In this document: positions 10,662 to 28,472 of the stretch, in pieces
Layout: each line of letters opens with the position of its first letter
How positions within the stretch are numbered: position 1 is the stretch's first letter
Assembly: GCF_024713975.1 (NCBI RefSeq)
Contig: NC_091110.1
Coordinates: 3,969,501-4,033,500, forward strand
Source: Paralichthys olivaceus
Taxonomy: Eukaryota > Chordata > Actinopteri > Pleuronectiformes > Paralichthyidae
Direction: 5' to 3'
Length of the DNA: 64,000 nt
Notes under the pieces: model-generated
What the model saw: only the letters and a program-made list of their open reading frames with translations
What the model was told of the DNA's origin: nothing
Databases searched by the model: none
Program-made: the position numbers and the translations under genes

Positions 10662-13600
10662 CTAATATGGCTTGTAACTGTTGGTGTGACCGACGCGCCG
10701 TGGCGACTTGCCATATCCACCAGATTGATCTGCAGAAAAACTGCATTTTAGACATTTCAAAAGTGACAGAAGATAAATGGGAAAGCTGACATGAAAGTGA
10801 GGCTGATCAGGTGGCGCCGCAGGCTCGTCTACTCACTGTCGTAGTCACCATATCCATAGTAGTTGTTGTAACCAGAGTAATCACATCCACCATATCCTCC
10901 ATACCCTTGATTACCGTAACCGTAGTTGCCATAATTTCCATAGCCTTGATTCCAGTAGTTGCCATAACCCTGGTTCCAGTTTTGATTGGGACCTGATTAA
11001 ATAGAATTAAATAGAATTAATGACACATTTCACTGAAGCTTGCATTTACCCCTTGTACAAAAACCTGTGATTAAGTTGCAGTGTTGCTAGGGTTGGTTCC
11101 ATTTTATCAATTCTGAATCCTTCTTGATTCGCATTAAGCTGAGCTGTGATCATTAGGAAATAACTCATTTATTACATTAATTCTCAGTAAAGCAGGCATT
11201 GTACCAGACTCCTGTGATCTTACATTTTACATTTAGGGCATTTAGCAGATGCTTTTGTCCAAAGCGACTTACAAGAAGTACATTTTAGTGTACATCTTAT
11301 AAGTACATCATACCAATTGTCACGAGATCTCAGATACAAACGCCTGCAATGAGTTTCTTCCCAAGGCTAAAAGGACTCAGAGTAGACTTGATGCTCTTTT
11401 GAAAGGAGTCAGTTGAGATGTTTACCGATCTGCTGTTTACTGATCTGCTGAGAACGCCTCCAGGGCTACTTTAAGTGGAGATGTCTCAAGCAACTAACTG
11501 GTGGGAAGGACCAGGGTACGCCCAGAGAATGATGGGAGAGATAATATATCTTTTCTGACCTGGGAACACCTTTGGGATGTCTGGACTCCTCTGCTTCACC
11601 TGCTAATACGTGACCTGACCCCAGATAAGCGACAGAAGATGGACAGACGGATGGATCATTGTCATTTGCACTAATGAAGCCAGCCTGATTAATTCACAAA
11701 ACCGATAGTTCCAGCTTGAAAATGTTGTTTGTTTTGGTTAATGATGACACTGATTTTTCCAAAAACTACCCGATCCAAATAAGTGCGCTCCTAATTTAAA
11801 TATGAGAAGTAAATAAGCTCAAAGTATTTAATTGATGAGTAAGAAGTGGAACTCTCTCTTATTCAACAAGCTGCAGTCAGATGAACTTTCCTCTAGACGA
11901 GTCTCCACTCTGCTGAAGCACAAACACAAAGTTCACTGGTCATGGTAACGTCCCCATGAAAGACAATAACGTCTTTTATAGATAAAACAATCCTTTATTC
12001 GTCCCGCAAAGGGGAAGTTAGCAGACACCAAGTGTATTTATTATATAGTTTTGTTTGGGAGCATTCACTGTTGGATGTGGTGTACGTTTTGTCCTTACAC
12101 GTAACACACTGCATGTATTCTCCACTCACCACCACCTCTTCCTCGCGACCTGGAGGAGTATCCACCTCTGCCTCCCCAGTACTGCTGCTGCTGGTACTGC
12201 TCTTTAGACATCGCCACCTTTATCTCACACTAGAATAAAAAAACAATTCATTTACATATACATGTGACAAGGGATCAAGGGTTTGGTGTAAAAATCGCAA
12301 AATTAATTTAAAAAAATGTTAAACTGAGAGAAATAGGGGCCTGTACCTTACTTAATCCAATGTTGTGGTACTTTTTCTCCATGATCAACTTAACCGGTTC
12401 CTCCTCTTTGAACGTGATGAAGCAGAAGCCTCTCCTTTTGTTTGTTTTGTTCTCCATGGGAAGTTCAATTGACTCCACCTTTATATTACCATTAAGTGTA
12501 TAAAAATAATATTCAGTAGTTTGTGTTTACAAAGGGAGGCAATTAGAAGGTCATTTGCGATTCACTGTGGCTTTGATAAATGTATAAACAAGTCAGGAGT
12601 TATGCAGACCCAATAAAAACATATTGAGATAATGGATAAAATAATATAATCCTCATGAGTCACAGCAACAGCAACAGCTATAAACTAAAACTGTAAATGT
12701 AAAAAGACAAGCACCTCTCCGAAGGCATCAAAGTACTCTCTGACTTTCTCTTCAGGAGTGTCCGGAGAGAGGCCGCCGACAAAGATCTTCTTCACAGGCT
12801 CTTTGCTCTTCATGGCCTTGGCTTTTTTGGGGTCGATGACTTTCCCGTTGAGTTTATGTTCCTTCTGTGAGACGACCTTCACGACAAATGAATCAAATGA
12901 CACAAAAACTGTTTTTAGGTGTTATTCCTAACTTCTCATACGTGATGGATTATATTAAGGTCATCTGAGCCCAATTGATGAATGATAAATTAAATCTGGC
13001 ATTCATTTTTTTTTTAATTATTTCTTTAAATTCAATGTTAGAAAATTGTAAAGCAATGGGAATCACAGTCTTTCAGACATGCACTGAACTCTGGACATTC
13101 TCCTACGTGAGAACGCAAATGTCGCAAATTCACAATTTGAATTGCTGAACAAATCAGAGATGGCGGCAAAGGTTGTGCCTCATTTTGTGTCTCGTGTCTT
13201 ACTGTTACGTTCAAATGAGAGCTCAGCATTTGATGGCAGAAAAAAAAAATGTATTACACTCATAGCAGATATTATTATCAGGTTCACTGGTATATCCTGC
13301 TGTTTCTTTCCAATGTTTTTTATTTATATCAAAACTACTGTTGATATTTGCTTTAGTTTAGCAAAACCAAAAAGATGCGTGTTACTTAAGGTTACTTGGA
13401 TGAGGAAACACGGTCACAGCTTGAGACACAGGTTATTAAGGATTCTGGAAATACTTTCAGGACAATAGTTATTGTTTTAAAATGATCTCTGAGGCCTTAT
13501 GTAAACTGCCTTATGTAAACTGCCTTGCGATAATGTATGTTATGATTTGGCGCTATACAAATAATATTGAATGCTTAGCAGTTCCACTGCAACGGAGTAC

Positions 13601-14679
13601 TGTTTGCGTAGTGATGTAAAGTGCCTTTGTTTACAAATGTATTCTGCTCCAGCATGAGCCATAGTCATAAACCAGACTTGAAGAATGTTGGCACAATTGG
13701 GTTCGGACTTCCCCTTTCACATATGAACAATGCACTGAGGTGAGAGGTGGCACCGCAGGCGGAGAACAAGATGTAACATATTTATTCCACCGTGGATTTC
13801 ACATGTTTTTGTTTACAGCGCAGGTCTTTTGCTGAGCTCATTCAGATATTCTCCAGGGAGCTGGCAGGAGGAACTCTGTTGCCGCTCACTTGGACATTTG
13901 CATCTGAAGCTGAAAAGCTGAAAAGAAGAACAGGAAGCAGATGGTGTGGAACCCACAGACCAGCCCTGATCTCAGCATCACTGGAGTCAGTCAGGTACAC
14001 ATCAGGAGACACTGAGCTGGACCAACCCATCAGAACTGTGGCAAGCAGATCAACACTGACAAACTGTGAGATTGTTGTTTTTTGACTGCACTTTGTAATA
14101 TGTAAACTAACTCATAAAAACACGTGTGTGTCGTATCTTTGAAAGCATCCTCGCTTTTCTCTCAGAGCCTGAATGTAAACACAGGGCTGTACCTTATCAA
14201 CACTCTCTGGTTCTTTGAACAGCACAAAGCCGAAACCTCTCGAGCGCCCTGTCATGGGGTCCAGCTTCAGGGTGCAGTCCACGACCTCCCCGAACTTTGA
14301 GAAGTAATCTTTCAGGTCCTTCTTGGTCGTGTCCCAGCTGAGCCCCCCGACGAACATCTTCCTGTGGGGGGAGGCAGACATGACAGCTCAGATAACGGAC
14401 CGTGTCTACAGGCGCTGCACCTGTTACTAGTTTATTACACAGCTATGGTGTCTGCGCTGTTCGCAGTAAAGCGTTGGACCGTGGGGCCTGAGGTGGACCC
14501 GTGTCACAGTACCCTTCATCCTCCTCGTTCTTGCTGGCGTCGATTCTGGATCCCTCGGCCTCGCCCCCCATCAGGCCGCTGTCCCCGGCCGCGGACATCG
14601 GGTCGTCGCTGTTCGCCTCTCCGTCCTCCTCCATTCTCATCAGGGTCGTGTCGTCGCTGAATTCATAGTCATCCGACAT
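10662..14679 (-). CDS. hnrnpd: Heterogeneous nuclear ribonucleoprotein D (AUF1)
   Basis: RNA-binding protein that shuttles between nucleus and cytoplasm, binds AU-rich 3'UTR elements and controls mRNA decay. Seven coding exons: 14679-14513, 14361-14193, 12876-12715, 12478-12347, 12229-12130, 10992-10837 and 10729-10662. All phases agree, giving 317 residues. The N-terminus is acidic ([11 protein letters not shown]). RRM1 (about residues 58-135) has RNP2 MFVGGL and RNP1 [11 protein letters not shown]2 (about 143-215) has IFVGGL and RGFCFITF. A Gly/Tyr-rich tail follows ([17 protein letters not shown]) and ends SYKPY. The 156-nt exon 10992-10837 can be skipped without shifting frame, matching the exon that separates the long and short AUF1 isoforms. 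Its donor GACA|GTGAGT and the exon 3 donor GAG|GTGCTT are weak, which fits alternative use. The sequence is closer to HNRNPD than to HNRNPDL ([32 protein letters not shown]). Confidence 0.96.
11222..11305 (+). repeat. Teleost dispersed repeat ('ttagcagatgcttttgtccaaagcgactta')
   Basis: TTTAGGGCATTTAGCAGATG, then TTTTGTCCAAAGCGACTTAC, is one of the most common short repeats in fish genomes. It sits in hnrnpd intron 5. I do not assign a class. Confidence 0.75.
13478..13575 (+). repeat. Retroelement 3' tail with internal tandem duplication
   Basis: GCCTTATGTAAACT occurs twice in tandem, then CCTTGCGATAATGTATGTTA and GGCGCTATACAAATAATATT. This is the usual fish LINE/SINE tail, in hnrnpd intron 2 in antisense orientation. 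Confidence 0.65.
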
Positions 14680-17438
14680 GTTTGGGTTCCTGACTAATAA
14701 ACGACACCGTCGCTACACTGCGTCACTGGGTCTGCGTCGAAATTCCCAACGAAAGCTGAGTTTACGAGCTAACGATAGCGAGAGGCTAAGCTAGCTGGTA
14801 TGATAAACACGCTAACCAGAGCAAGCTAGCAGGTTTGACTAAGTGAAGCGCTCTGCAGTGCTGCTCTAAATTGAGTCTAGATTCGTGTCATTGAGAAAAG
14901 ATCAGTTGTCACTCGCTGCAAATTTGAAGATTAATTTTTTTATAGACGAATTTTTTAATCGTTGCCTCGCTCTTCTTCGGCGGCAGTTATTTGCGGCTGA
15001 TTTGCAGCAGCAAAGGCACATTGCTGCCCCCTACATGTCATGTGTAGAACACCACCAATTTAAACCTAAACCTGGGCTACAATGAAGCTACACACCTAGG
15101 ATTGGTTTGTCTTAATCTGGTGTAATTGAACCTAACCTTGTTTATCCTGGATAAACATGTGTGATGAAGGTGACCCACTTAAATCTGGGTTAGTCTTTCT
15201 ACATCAGAAGGATCACCTTCCAGCGCCACCTGCTGTTAGGTAACGGTATGTGTCTAACAGAGCATGGGTCTGGTTTCTCATGTCCAACATTTCTAAAGTC
15301 ATTTATATGTTTTTGATTCAAGAAATTCAGCTGCTTGATTTTATTGTGCTAGCAAAAAAAACTAACTGCAAAACATCTGAGAAGAGATATGAAACAACAG
15401 TTGAGAAAGTGAACTCCGGGAACAGAGAATTAACAATATGGTTACAGCCAACCTATTTAAAATCATAATCCTGTTTGTATGAAAAATGAAATTACACCAC
15501 CTTATCCAGTTTTATTAATTTGTCTATATAGCTATTTTGCTTTTTGTATTCTGTTGTTAATTGCCTATCTATCTGTATAAATACACTGATTGCAATTTCA
15601 CCTGAGTTAAACTCCCATGTTGTACACGTACATGTCAAATAATGCTGATTCTGATGAGAACAAACTGCATTACATTATGTTGACAGGTGTTCTTATTGTT
15701 TTTGCTCCAGCCCCACTCAAATCAACAGCAGTTCAGATCATACAGTTGAATTTTGAAGTCTTAAACACACTTTCATCACAAAATTAACATAATGTTCACA
15801 AAGCGAGAGTCTATAGCGGATAAGACTTATTGCTTTGAGCTAGGTGTTCCCAATATACTGATAACAGAGAGTATATCATCCATCACTTGCCAAATAAGAA
15901 TAATAGCAGGCTGTATAGTTGTGTATACATGTACTCACCTCCTGTTGGAGGAAAGTAACTCACTGTATTTCAGAATGATTTAATATGTCTGTCCTCCTGT
16001 AAAGTACTCCTTCCACTTCCCCTTACCCTGCACCTCTTGTTTTTTTATTTACAACTTTCCACATTGGCTTGTACACAATAATCATAGGTTTATATGTATT
16101 TATCTCTCCTGAGCTTGGTTGTTCTTATTGTTGTTCTGATCTGTGTCAATCTCCCGTTGTGGTATAATAAAAGGATATTAATGAAAAATAATATATATTC
16201 AGGGAAAACTATATAGAGAAACAAATATGGTCAGAGTTTCTGTGAATGAATGAATTAACAAAATTTTTATAATCAGAACAAGATGTATTGTTGATGTAAG
16301 TAATTGTCAATAGTGTGCAACACAAATGTGAACACAACAGGAGCTGTTTTATAACATGTAAATAACCTTATGGAAATCATAGCATGACTGGCTGATACGC
16401 AAATACATGTAATGAGACCTCTTCTCTTGAAGAACATAATTTGATTGTCACCAGTGCAAAATTCACACAAACACCAAAAAGGTCAAACAAGCTTTTTTCA
16501 GGGAACATATTTATGCCTGAATATAATGTATTCTAGATCCCTTTTCAGTCTGATGTTGTTATTAATCATTATTCCAATCACTCATCTTTCTCTCTTATTA
16601 CATATTCAATGCAATCCAATACAATTGAAGTAAATGGTGACCACTTCAAATGTAGAAACATGGTGTCACGACATTTCAAGTCGATTTTGAATGTCGGGGC
16701 TTAAGGACATTTGGATGACACCACAGGAGCAGTAGTTTATATAGCGGTCCCCAGTTACTTCAGTCGTATTGGACTTGGCTGCAACGATGCTACCCCTGAA
16801 ACTCCAGAAGTGTTTTCTGGACTCAAACACTTAACCAACCCCTTCATCGGCATAGTGGCGAGTAGATAATGAGTGAATTTCCATTTCTGGTTCAACTATC
16901 CCTTCAGTGGCATTTCTCAAACAGGTATCTTGTTGCATTCAAGGCCACTTGACTTTAGAAGCAGAGGTTAATTATATTCAATTATTAAAAACACCCTTTT
17001 TGACAGGGAAGCTCCCTTGAATCCTCCAACCCTGTCCTCATCTTCTGTGTGTTACCACTGCATCCATGTGGAACCTCCGAACGACCCTTTACTCCCGAGC
17101 ACTAGGTGGCGGTAATGTTTCTCCGTGGTTGTCGCTGAAGCGGGCAGTGAGCGCCGCCCCCCTCCGGGCTGGAGGCTGAACCGACACCTGAACATGTGGG
17201 CAGCTCTCCGCTCCGACGGCCGCGTCACAGCTCCAGCTGCCAGGTGATGGAAACAACAGCGCCCAGGCACCAACTCAAGTGTCCCGCTTGTCTTCTCTGA
17301 GGCCTCCGCCGTCCCCCTCCGGCTCCCCTGCCCGGCTCTGCTGCACAGCCACAGCCGGTCCGACTCCCGCACCGCACCGCTGCTAATTCAGCTAACGTTA
17401 GCAAGCGGCTAACCAGCTGCTGCAGGCTGCCCCTAAAA
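14680..17438. other. Divergent intergenic region hnrnpd / enoph1
   Basis: 2.8 kb between two divergent start codons. The ends are GC-rich with CpGs (14680-14830 and 17040-17438) and should hold the two promoters and 5'UTRs. The middle is AT-rich, with no exon I can support. Human has HNRNPDL in this interval; no RRM-coding segment is present here. Confidence 0.6.
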
Positions 17439-20968
<3,530 letters not shown>

Positions 20969-21735
20969 CGCAGAGGAAGACGAGGAGAACTCCTCTGACG
21001 TCGTGTCATAATGACCTTTTCCTTCTCCTCTTTGCCCCCCACCCCTCCCAACAAACCACCTTTTTTTGCAACCCTGTTGTTTTTTTATGTTTGGTCAATG
21101 TAGACCGCTCCAGAGGTGAAGCGGATGCTGCTGGAGTTCCAGTTAGCCATCAGTAGGGCTAATGAAGTCCATCTTCTCAGTTCAGGATGCCTTTCACATC
21201 AGTGGAAACATACACAGGGTGTAATAGGAGCTGAATTGGAAAGTCACTCACATTGGACCTTTGCATTGACTGGGAAGTCGACAGAAAGCTGTAGATATGA
21301 CATGTGAGATTACCCTTCCTTTTTACCTTTTTAGATGAACTGTATTTGATCGCCACTCCTGAACGTCATCAGTGTTGATCGAAACGTCCAAACTGTGCGT
21401 GTGCAAGCAAGCATATTGTATTTTGTCACCATTTTGTATACATTGTCCACTTGTTTCCTCCCTCCACATGTACATGAGTTGCACATGTATGATGTTGTAT
21501 CCAGTAATCAACCTGTAATGTTGTAGAAAGTAGAACAGTATACATGTAGATGCACCCAGCAGAGGTGCTGCCAAGAGAGAATTCTCATTTCAAAAGTGTT
21601 GGAATGTCTGAATGTGTCTATTTAAACGTGCCATCGTAGTTCATATATTATGTGGGTTTCTGGAGTTACCTAAAATTGCTAAATCTCTAATTTATGTGTG
21701 AAACATCATTGTTATTGTTCAGGAAAATTACTTCC

Positions 21736-21741
21736 AATAAA
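21736..21741 (+). terminator. Probable poly(A) signal of enoph1
   Basis: AATAAA 768 bp after the stop, within CCAATAAAAATGCTGTGTC and followed by a GT-containing stretch. This gives a 3'UTR of about 0.8 kb. Confidence 0.65.
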
Positions 21742-21759
21742 AATGCTGTGTCTCACACA

Positions 21760-22577
21760 GAAGCCAGTCTCCTCACTCAGTTTAAATGTGCAGTTAAGTC
21801 TAAAAAATGCTACGGCTGTAATTCACATGGTTGTTTATTAAAATACTTCATGTGAAAGGCTCAAAGGGCACGTTCACAAACTATAAAACAAGTTTCTCAC
21901 TCTCACTTGTGGTGTTGATCCATGCAGATAATAATGTTGCTTTATGTGCCAGACATTTCAAATTCAATTTTTCAATATTATGGGAGATAGAAAGATATGT
22001 GAGGGAAACAAAAAACATCAAAATCAGGTCATTTAAAATAAGTTGTTCAAAATGTCCAATGATATTTGGGTGTATAGAAAGAGACAAATGTTTCTGTATT
22101 TTTATTTATTGTATTCTTTACTGTGCATATCAGCAAAACTAAAGCATTTGAAAAGTAAAAAAAGTTTGAAAGGTTCATTTTTGCATTTTTTTCAAAACAT
22201 GAACATGGGTCGATGGCGACCTTGACTCTGAAAATGGAGCAGGTCGACCATTAACCAGATAGATGGCAGTTTGATTGCCAGCGCCTCCAGTTCGCATGCC
22301 AAAGTGTCCTTGGTCAAAATACCAAACCCAAAATTGCCACGAACATCTGTGCAAATGTTTGATTCAAAAAAAGCACAGCATAAAGTATGTGTGAGTGTGG
22401 ATTGTTGTGCAAAACACTTAAAGTGGTCGATAAGAGGAGAAAAGCTCAAAACAAAGACCCTCACATGTCGCTATTGTTAACAATGGAATGATAAACCCTT
22501 AAGATGGTGTAAAGGCATCTCATGCGCCTCATGCAGTTGATCCTGATGACCTTCAGATGTGAGACAGTGTGACGTCC
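21760..22577. other. Convergent interval enoph1 / tmem150c
   Basis: AT-rich, with no supported exon. The right part (about 22190-22577) should be tmem150c 3'UTR. No family was recognised in the open frames here. Confidence 0.5.
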
Positions 22578-25110
<2,533 letters not shown>

Positions 25111-25210
25111 CGTTTCACCTGGGACACCACAGAAGAAGAAGTGTTAGTTTGTGTGGAAGATACTGATTGATGATTAGAAACAGTCAACATGTAGGCAGGC
25201 AGATACATTT

Positions 25211-25739
25211 CACATTTCTACCTGTTCTTAGTGAAGTGATGGTAACTCTACCTGTTCTTAGTAAAGTGACGGTAACTCTACCTGTTCTTAGTGAAGTGAC
25301 GGTAACTCTACCTGTTCTTAGTGAAGTGACGGTAACTCTACCTGTTCTTAGTGAAGTGACGGTAACTCTACCTGTTCTTAGTGAAGTGACGGTAACTCTA
25401 CCTGTTCTTAGTAAAGCGACGGTAACTCTACCTGTTCTTAGTGAAGTGACGGTAACTCTACCTGTTCTTAGTGAAGTGACGGTAACTCTACCTGTTCTTA
25501 GTGAAGTGACGGTAACTCTACCTGTTATCAGTGAAGTGACGGTAACTCTACCTGTTCTTAGTGAAGTGATGGTAACTCTACCTGTTCTTAGTGAAGTGAC
25601 GGTAACTCTACCTGTTCTTAGTGAAGTGACGGTAACTCTACCTGTTCTTAGTGAAGTGATGGTAACTCTACCTGTTCTTAGTGAAGTGACGGTAACTCTA
25701 CCTGTTCTTAGTGAAGTGACGGTAACTCTACCTGTTCTT
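25211..25739. repeat. 30-bp minisatellite, 17 full copies
   Basis: The unit CCTGTTCTTAGTGAAGTGAC followed by GGTAACTCTA is repeated exactly every 30 bp from 25221 to 25730, with partial units on both sides. Copies differ at only a few positions (GAC/GAT, GTGAAG/GTAAAG, one TTATCA), so the array expanded recently. 30 is a multiple of three and the unit lacks stops in one frame, so it makes a spurious 194-codon open frame. It lies about 100 bp upstream (gene sense) of the tmem150c start codon, within the 5'UTR or first intron. On the gene strand each unit holds AACAG|GTAGAG, a weak 5' splice-site look-alike. Confidence 0.97.
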
Positions 25740-26945
25740 CCGGTGGGTTAATCCGTCACAAACGTTACGTCAGGAACGTCCTGCGCGTGTCAGCTCTCCT
25801 CCCGTGCTTTTTATTTACAGTCCTGAAGAAGATCGAGATAAAACCTCCTTGTAGGATAAATGAAACTTACCTCACGTGAACATCTGAGGTGGTATCATTT
25901 CAGCATCACACACCAGATGTAAACACGGAGCTGTCAGGTAAACGGGTTTGACCCAGGTACGACTTCCGCTCTGCGTGTCTGTCCTTCAAAATTAAAGCGC
26001 GGAATTATAAATACATAAAAATAATAGATGGAAATGAGATGATGGAGATGAAGGAATAGAAATAAAGGGTTGGACATGAAGGCAAACAGCACCTTATATT
26101 AACCTCTGACAATAATCTCAAACCTGTGATAAAGGCCTGTCTGACTCTGCACCATTGAATCCGCTGAATCCACAATCCCATCCTTTGTGATATCATACCT
26201 AACATACAGAGCAGCAGGCTCAGTGGCAACTTTATACCAAGTAATTACAGTTTAGTTATAAAATTAGATCATATTTTCCCAAACTTTACCTTTTGTTTGG
26301 CATTTGTACGACATGTGTATTAGCGTGCCTCTGTTCCTCACACACCTCCATTCTATGTCCCGTAGATGACAGGGAGTCCACTGTCCTTTGAATGATCTAG
26401 TATCTCATTAATCGAGTTTGCACTTCCCTTAATGTCTAACAACAGCCTCCCACAATATTATTTCACATCTCCTCCTCTATCTCCCCCACAGATCCTCTTT
26501 CCAAGCTGTCGAGACCACTGATTTTCCATGGATGTGACAATTCATCTATTTTAAATGAAACAATGAAATGGTCGAGATGAATAAGATTATATAATAAATA
26601 TTAACTGGTGCAGCTACCATCAATTAAATCATTAAATTAAGTATTTATATTATCATTTGTATCATATAAAGCAGTCTGAGAGCTTCAATATAACAGTTGC
26701 ACAACAGTTCCTGGTCTCTCTCTCCTTTCCCCTCTTTGCCCCCCCCCCCAATTTTTCTCGGCTCATCCCAACCGTTCAAGGCCGATGGCCGCTCACACCT
26801 GACAGTGCCTTGATATTATGAATGTATGTTCTGAACTGATAGAAAACTGTGTGCAGAGAAACAATCCAAATCAAGTTTAACTGTACAATACAGCAGACAC
26901 CAAGTCAAATCAAAACAACGCCACATCACAGGTAAATAAATACTA
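25740..26945 (-). other. tmem150c 5' region and gap before sec31a
   Basis: The part nearest the minisatellite is CpG-containing. It includes a strong minus-strand donor CACGTGAG|GTAAGT near 25869, a likely end of a non-coding first exon of tmem150c. The coding exon acceptor (TGTCCCAG, near 25122) is 12 nt before the ATG. Beyond 26000 the sequence is AT-rich, with no exon seen. Human has SCD5 between these genes; no desaturase-like sequence is present here. Confidence 0.45.
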
Positions 26946-28472
26946 TTTATTGAAAATATTGCATGTAGTCCATCTAAAACAACCGAGGTTGACCACTCAG
27001 ACTGCAGCCCTCATCATCGTTGGAATGAAAATCAAGTCTGTTTCCAGTTTCCTTCTGAGGTCTGGTTAATTAGCAGATAATTACCTTGAATGCCATTACA
27101 GACGACTTCTAGCATTGTGATAAAGCATGCATACTTTCAAATTCCATAAAAGCACGGTCTCGTTTAAAAAAAAAAAAAAGTCCATTGCACTCAGCGGAGC
27201 CTCGTGATTACATAGAGGAAAAAACAAAAGAAGACAACAAAAATAAGACATCATTAAAATGCCCACAAACACTGGGTTTGCATTGCTCTGCATTGAAATA
27301 TTTCACACACTGACAACGTCTTGGTCCAAAGTGTTGCATTAGTGACATCAGCGGTGAAAGTAAGCCATTAGAAGCAGGTTTAGAGTATTAGCAAATGTCA
27401 TATTAAGCACATTAAGAAAATAAAACTGGCATTAATGTTGCTTTAAATGCTGTGGGAGGGACTACTGGTTAAAGCATGGCAGTCAATCAAATGTTCTTAT
27501 TTTAAATTAATTCGTTTCTTGTCTCCTGCTGTTGAAATGAACATAGAAAACTTCTCCTCTGCTCTCATCCTTCTGTTGCCTCTTTTTCAGCTCTACTGCG
27601 AAATGCATGCAGGTATTGTTGTGTTCATATGTGAAACACAATTTTGTACTTTTAAGAGAAAATTATATTAACTGTGATGTATCCGGACACTGTTGTATTG
27701 CACTGCAATATTGAAATTTAATATAGATGAAACAAGCTAATATTTCTTACATGACTGTCTTCTGCTATTTATGTCCACACTACTAAAGAAGGGTTCTTGT
27801 TTCTTTTAGTTGACCAGATTTATTTGTACTGATCAACATGAGTAGATAGAAATGCCATTACAATTCCTGAATCTGTTGTCGTTTTCCTATTTTTATTTTC
27901 ATTCCTTTGCATCCAACATAGTCAAACAATTTGCTTCCAAATCTATTTACCTTAATTTCCATATCCAAAATCTTAAAACTGTATTCCTCATAATTTGCTT
28001 GTCGGTTTGGAGATTAAATTATGCTTCAGTGGGATTGTTGCACATTTATTTTAAGATTATGCATTAATCCATATGAGTAAAAGTCTAAATTACAAACAAA
28101 TGTTTAGAGTGACTTTCTGGCAGATTGAGGTGGAACTTTAATCAAACTCTCTCAAGCCCTTTAACTGTGGATATGTTTGCACCGGGCTCAGAATTTAGTT
28201 TCCCAACCGAGTGCGACTGATAGTATGGCTTGTGTTTGAACTGTGTCAGAAAACGTGAATGGCACAAAAAAAAGAATTTAACAGTATTTTTCATACATCT
28301 CACAATTCTTCATCATTTGCATTTGATTCAAATGGAGTTTCCTGTGAAACAAGCAACCAACAATTTATAACGCCCATCCTCAGCTCGACCCCTGACCGCT
28401 CACTCTCCACTGTCCGCCAGTCAAAGACTCGGAGGAGTGCCGAGGTGGTGGGGTTTTTATAATCTGGCCTGA
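26946..28472 (-). other. sec31a: Probable sec31a 3' UTR
   Basis: An uninterrupted AT-rich stretch after the sec31a stop, ending near a minus-strand AATAAA (TTTATT at 26946-26951). Shorter forms are possible because several A-rich signals lie inside. No open frame with homology. Confidence 0.4.

Noticed and set aside
10811-10996. Hydrophobic plus-strand frame ([11 protein letters not shown])
   Set aside because: Exact antisense of the Gly/Tyr-rich hnrnpd exon; the hydrophobic codons are complements of Gly/Tyr/Asn codons.
25167-25751. 194-codon open frame of VTLPVLSEVT repeats
   Set aside because: Created by a stop-free 30-bp minisatellite. It has no homology, and the unit reads as simple duplication rather than a selected protein.
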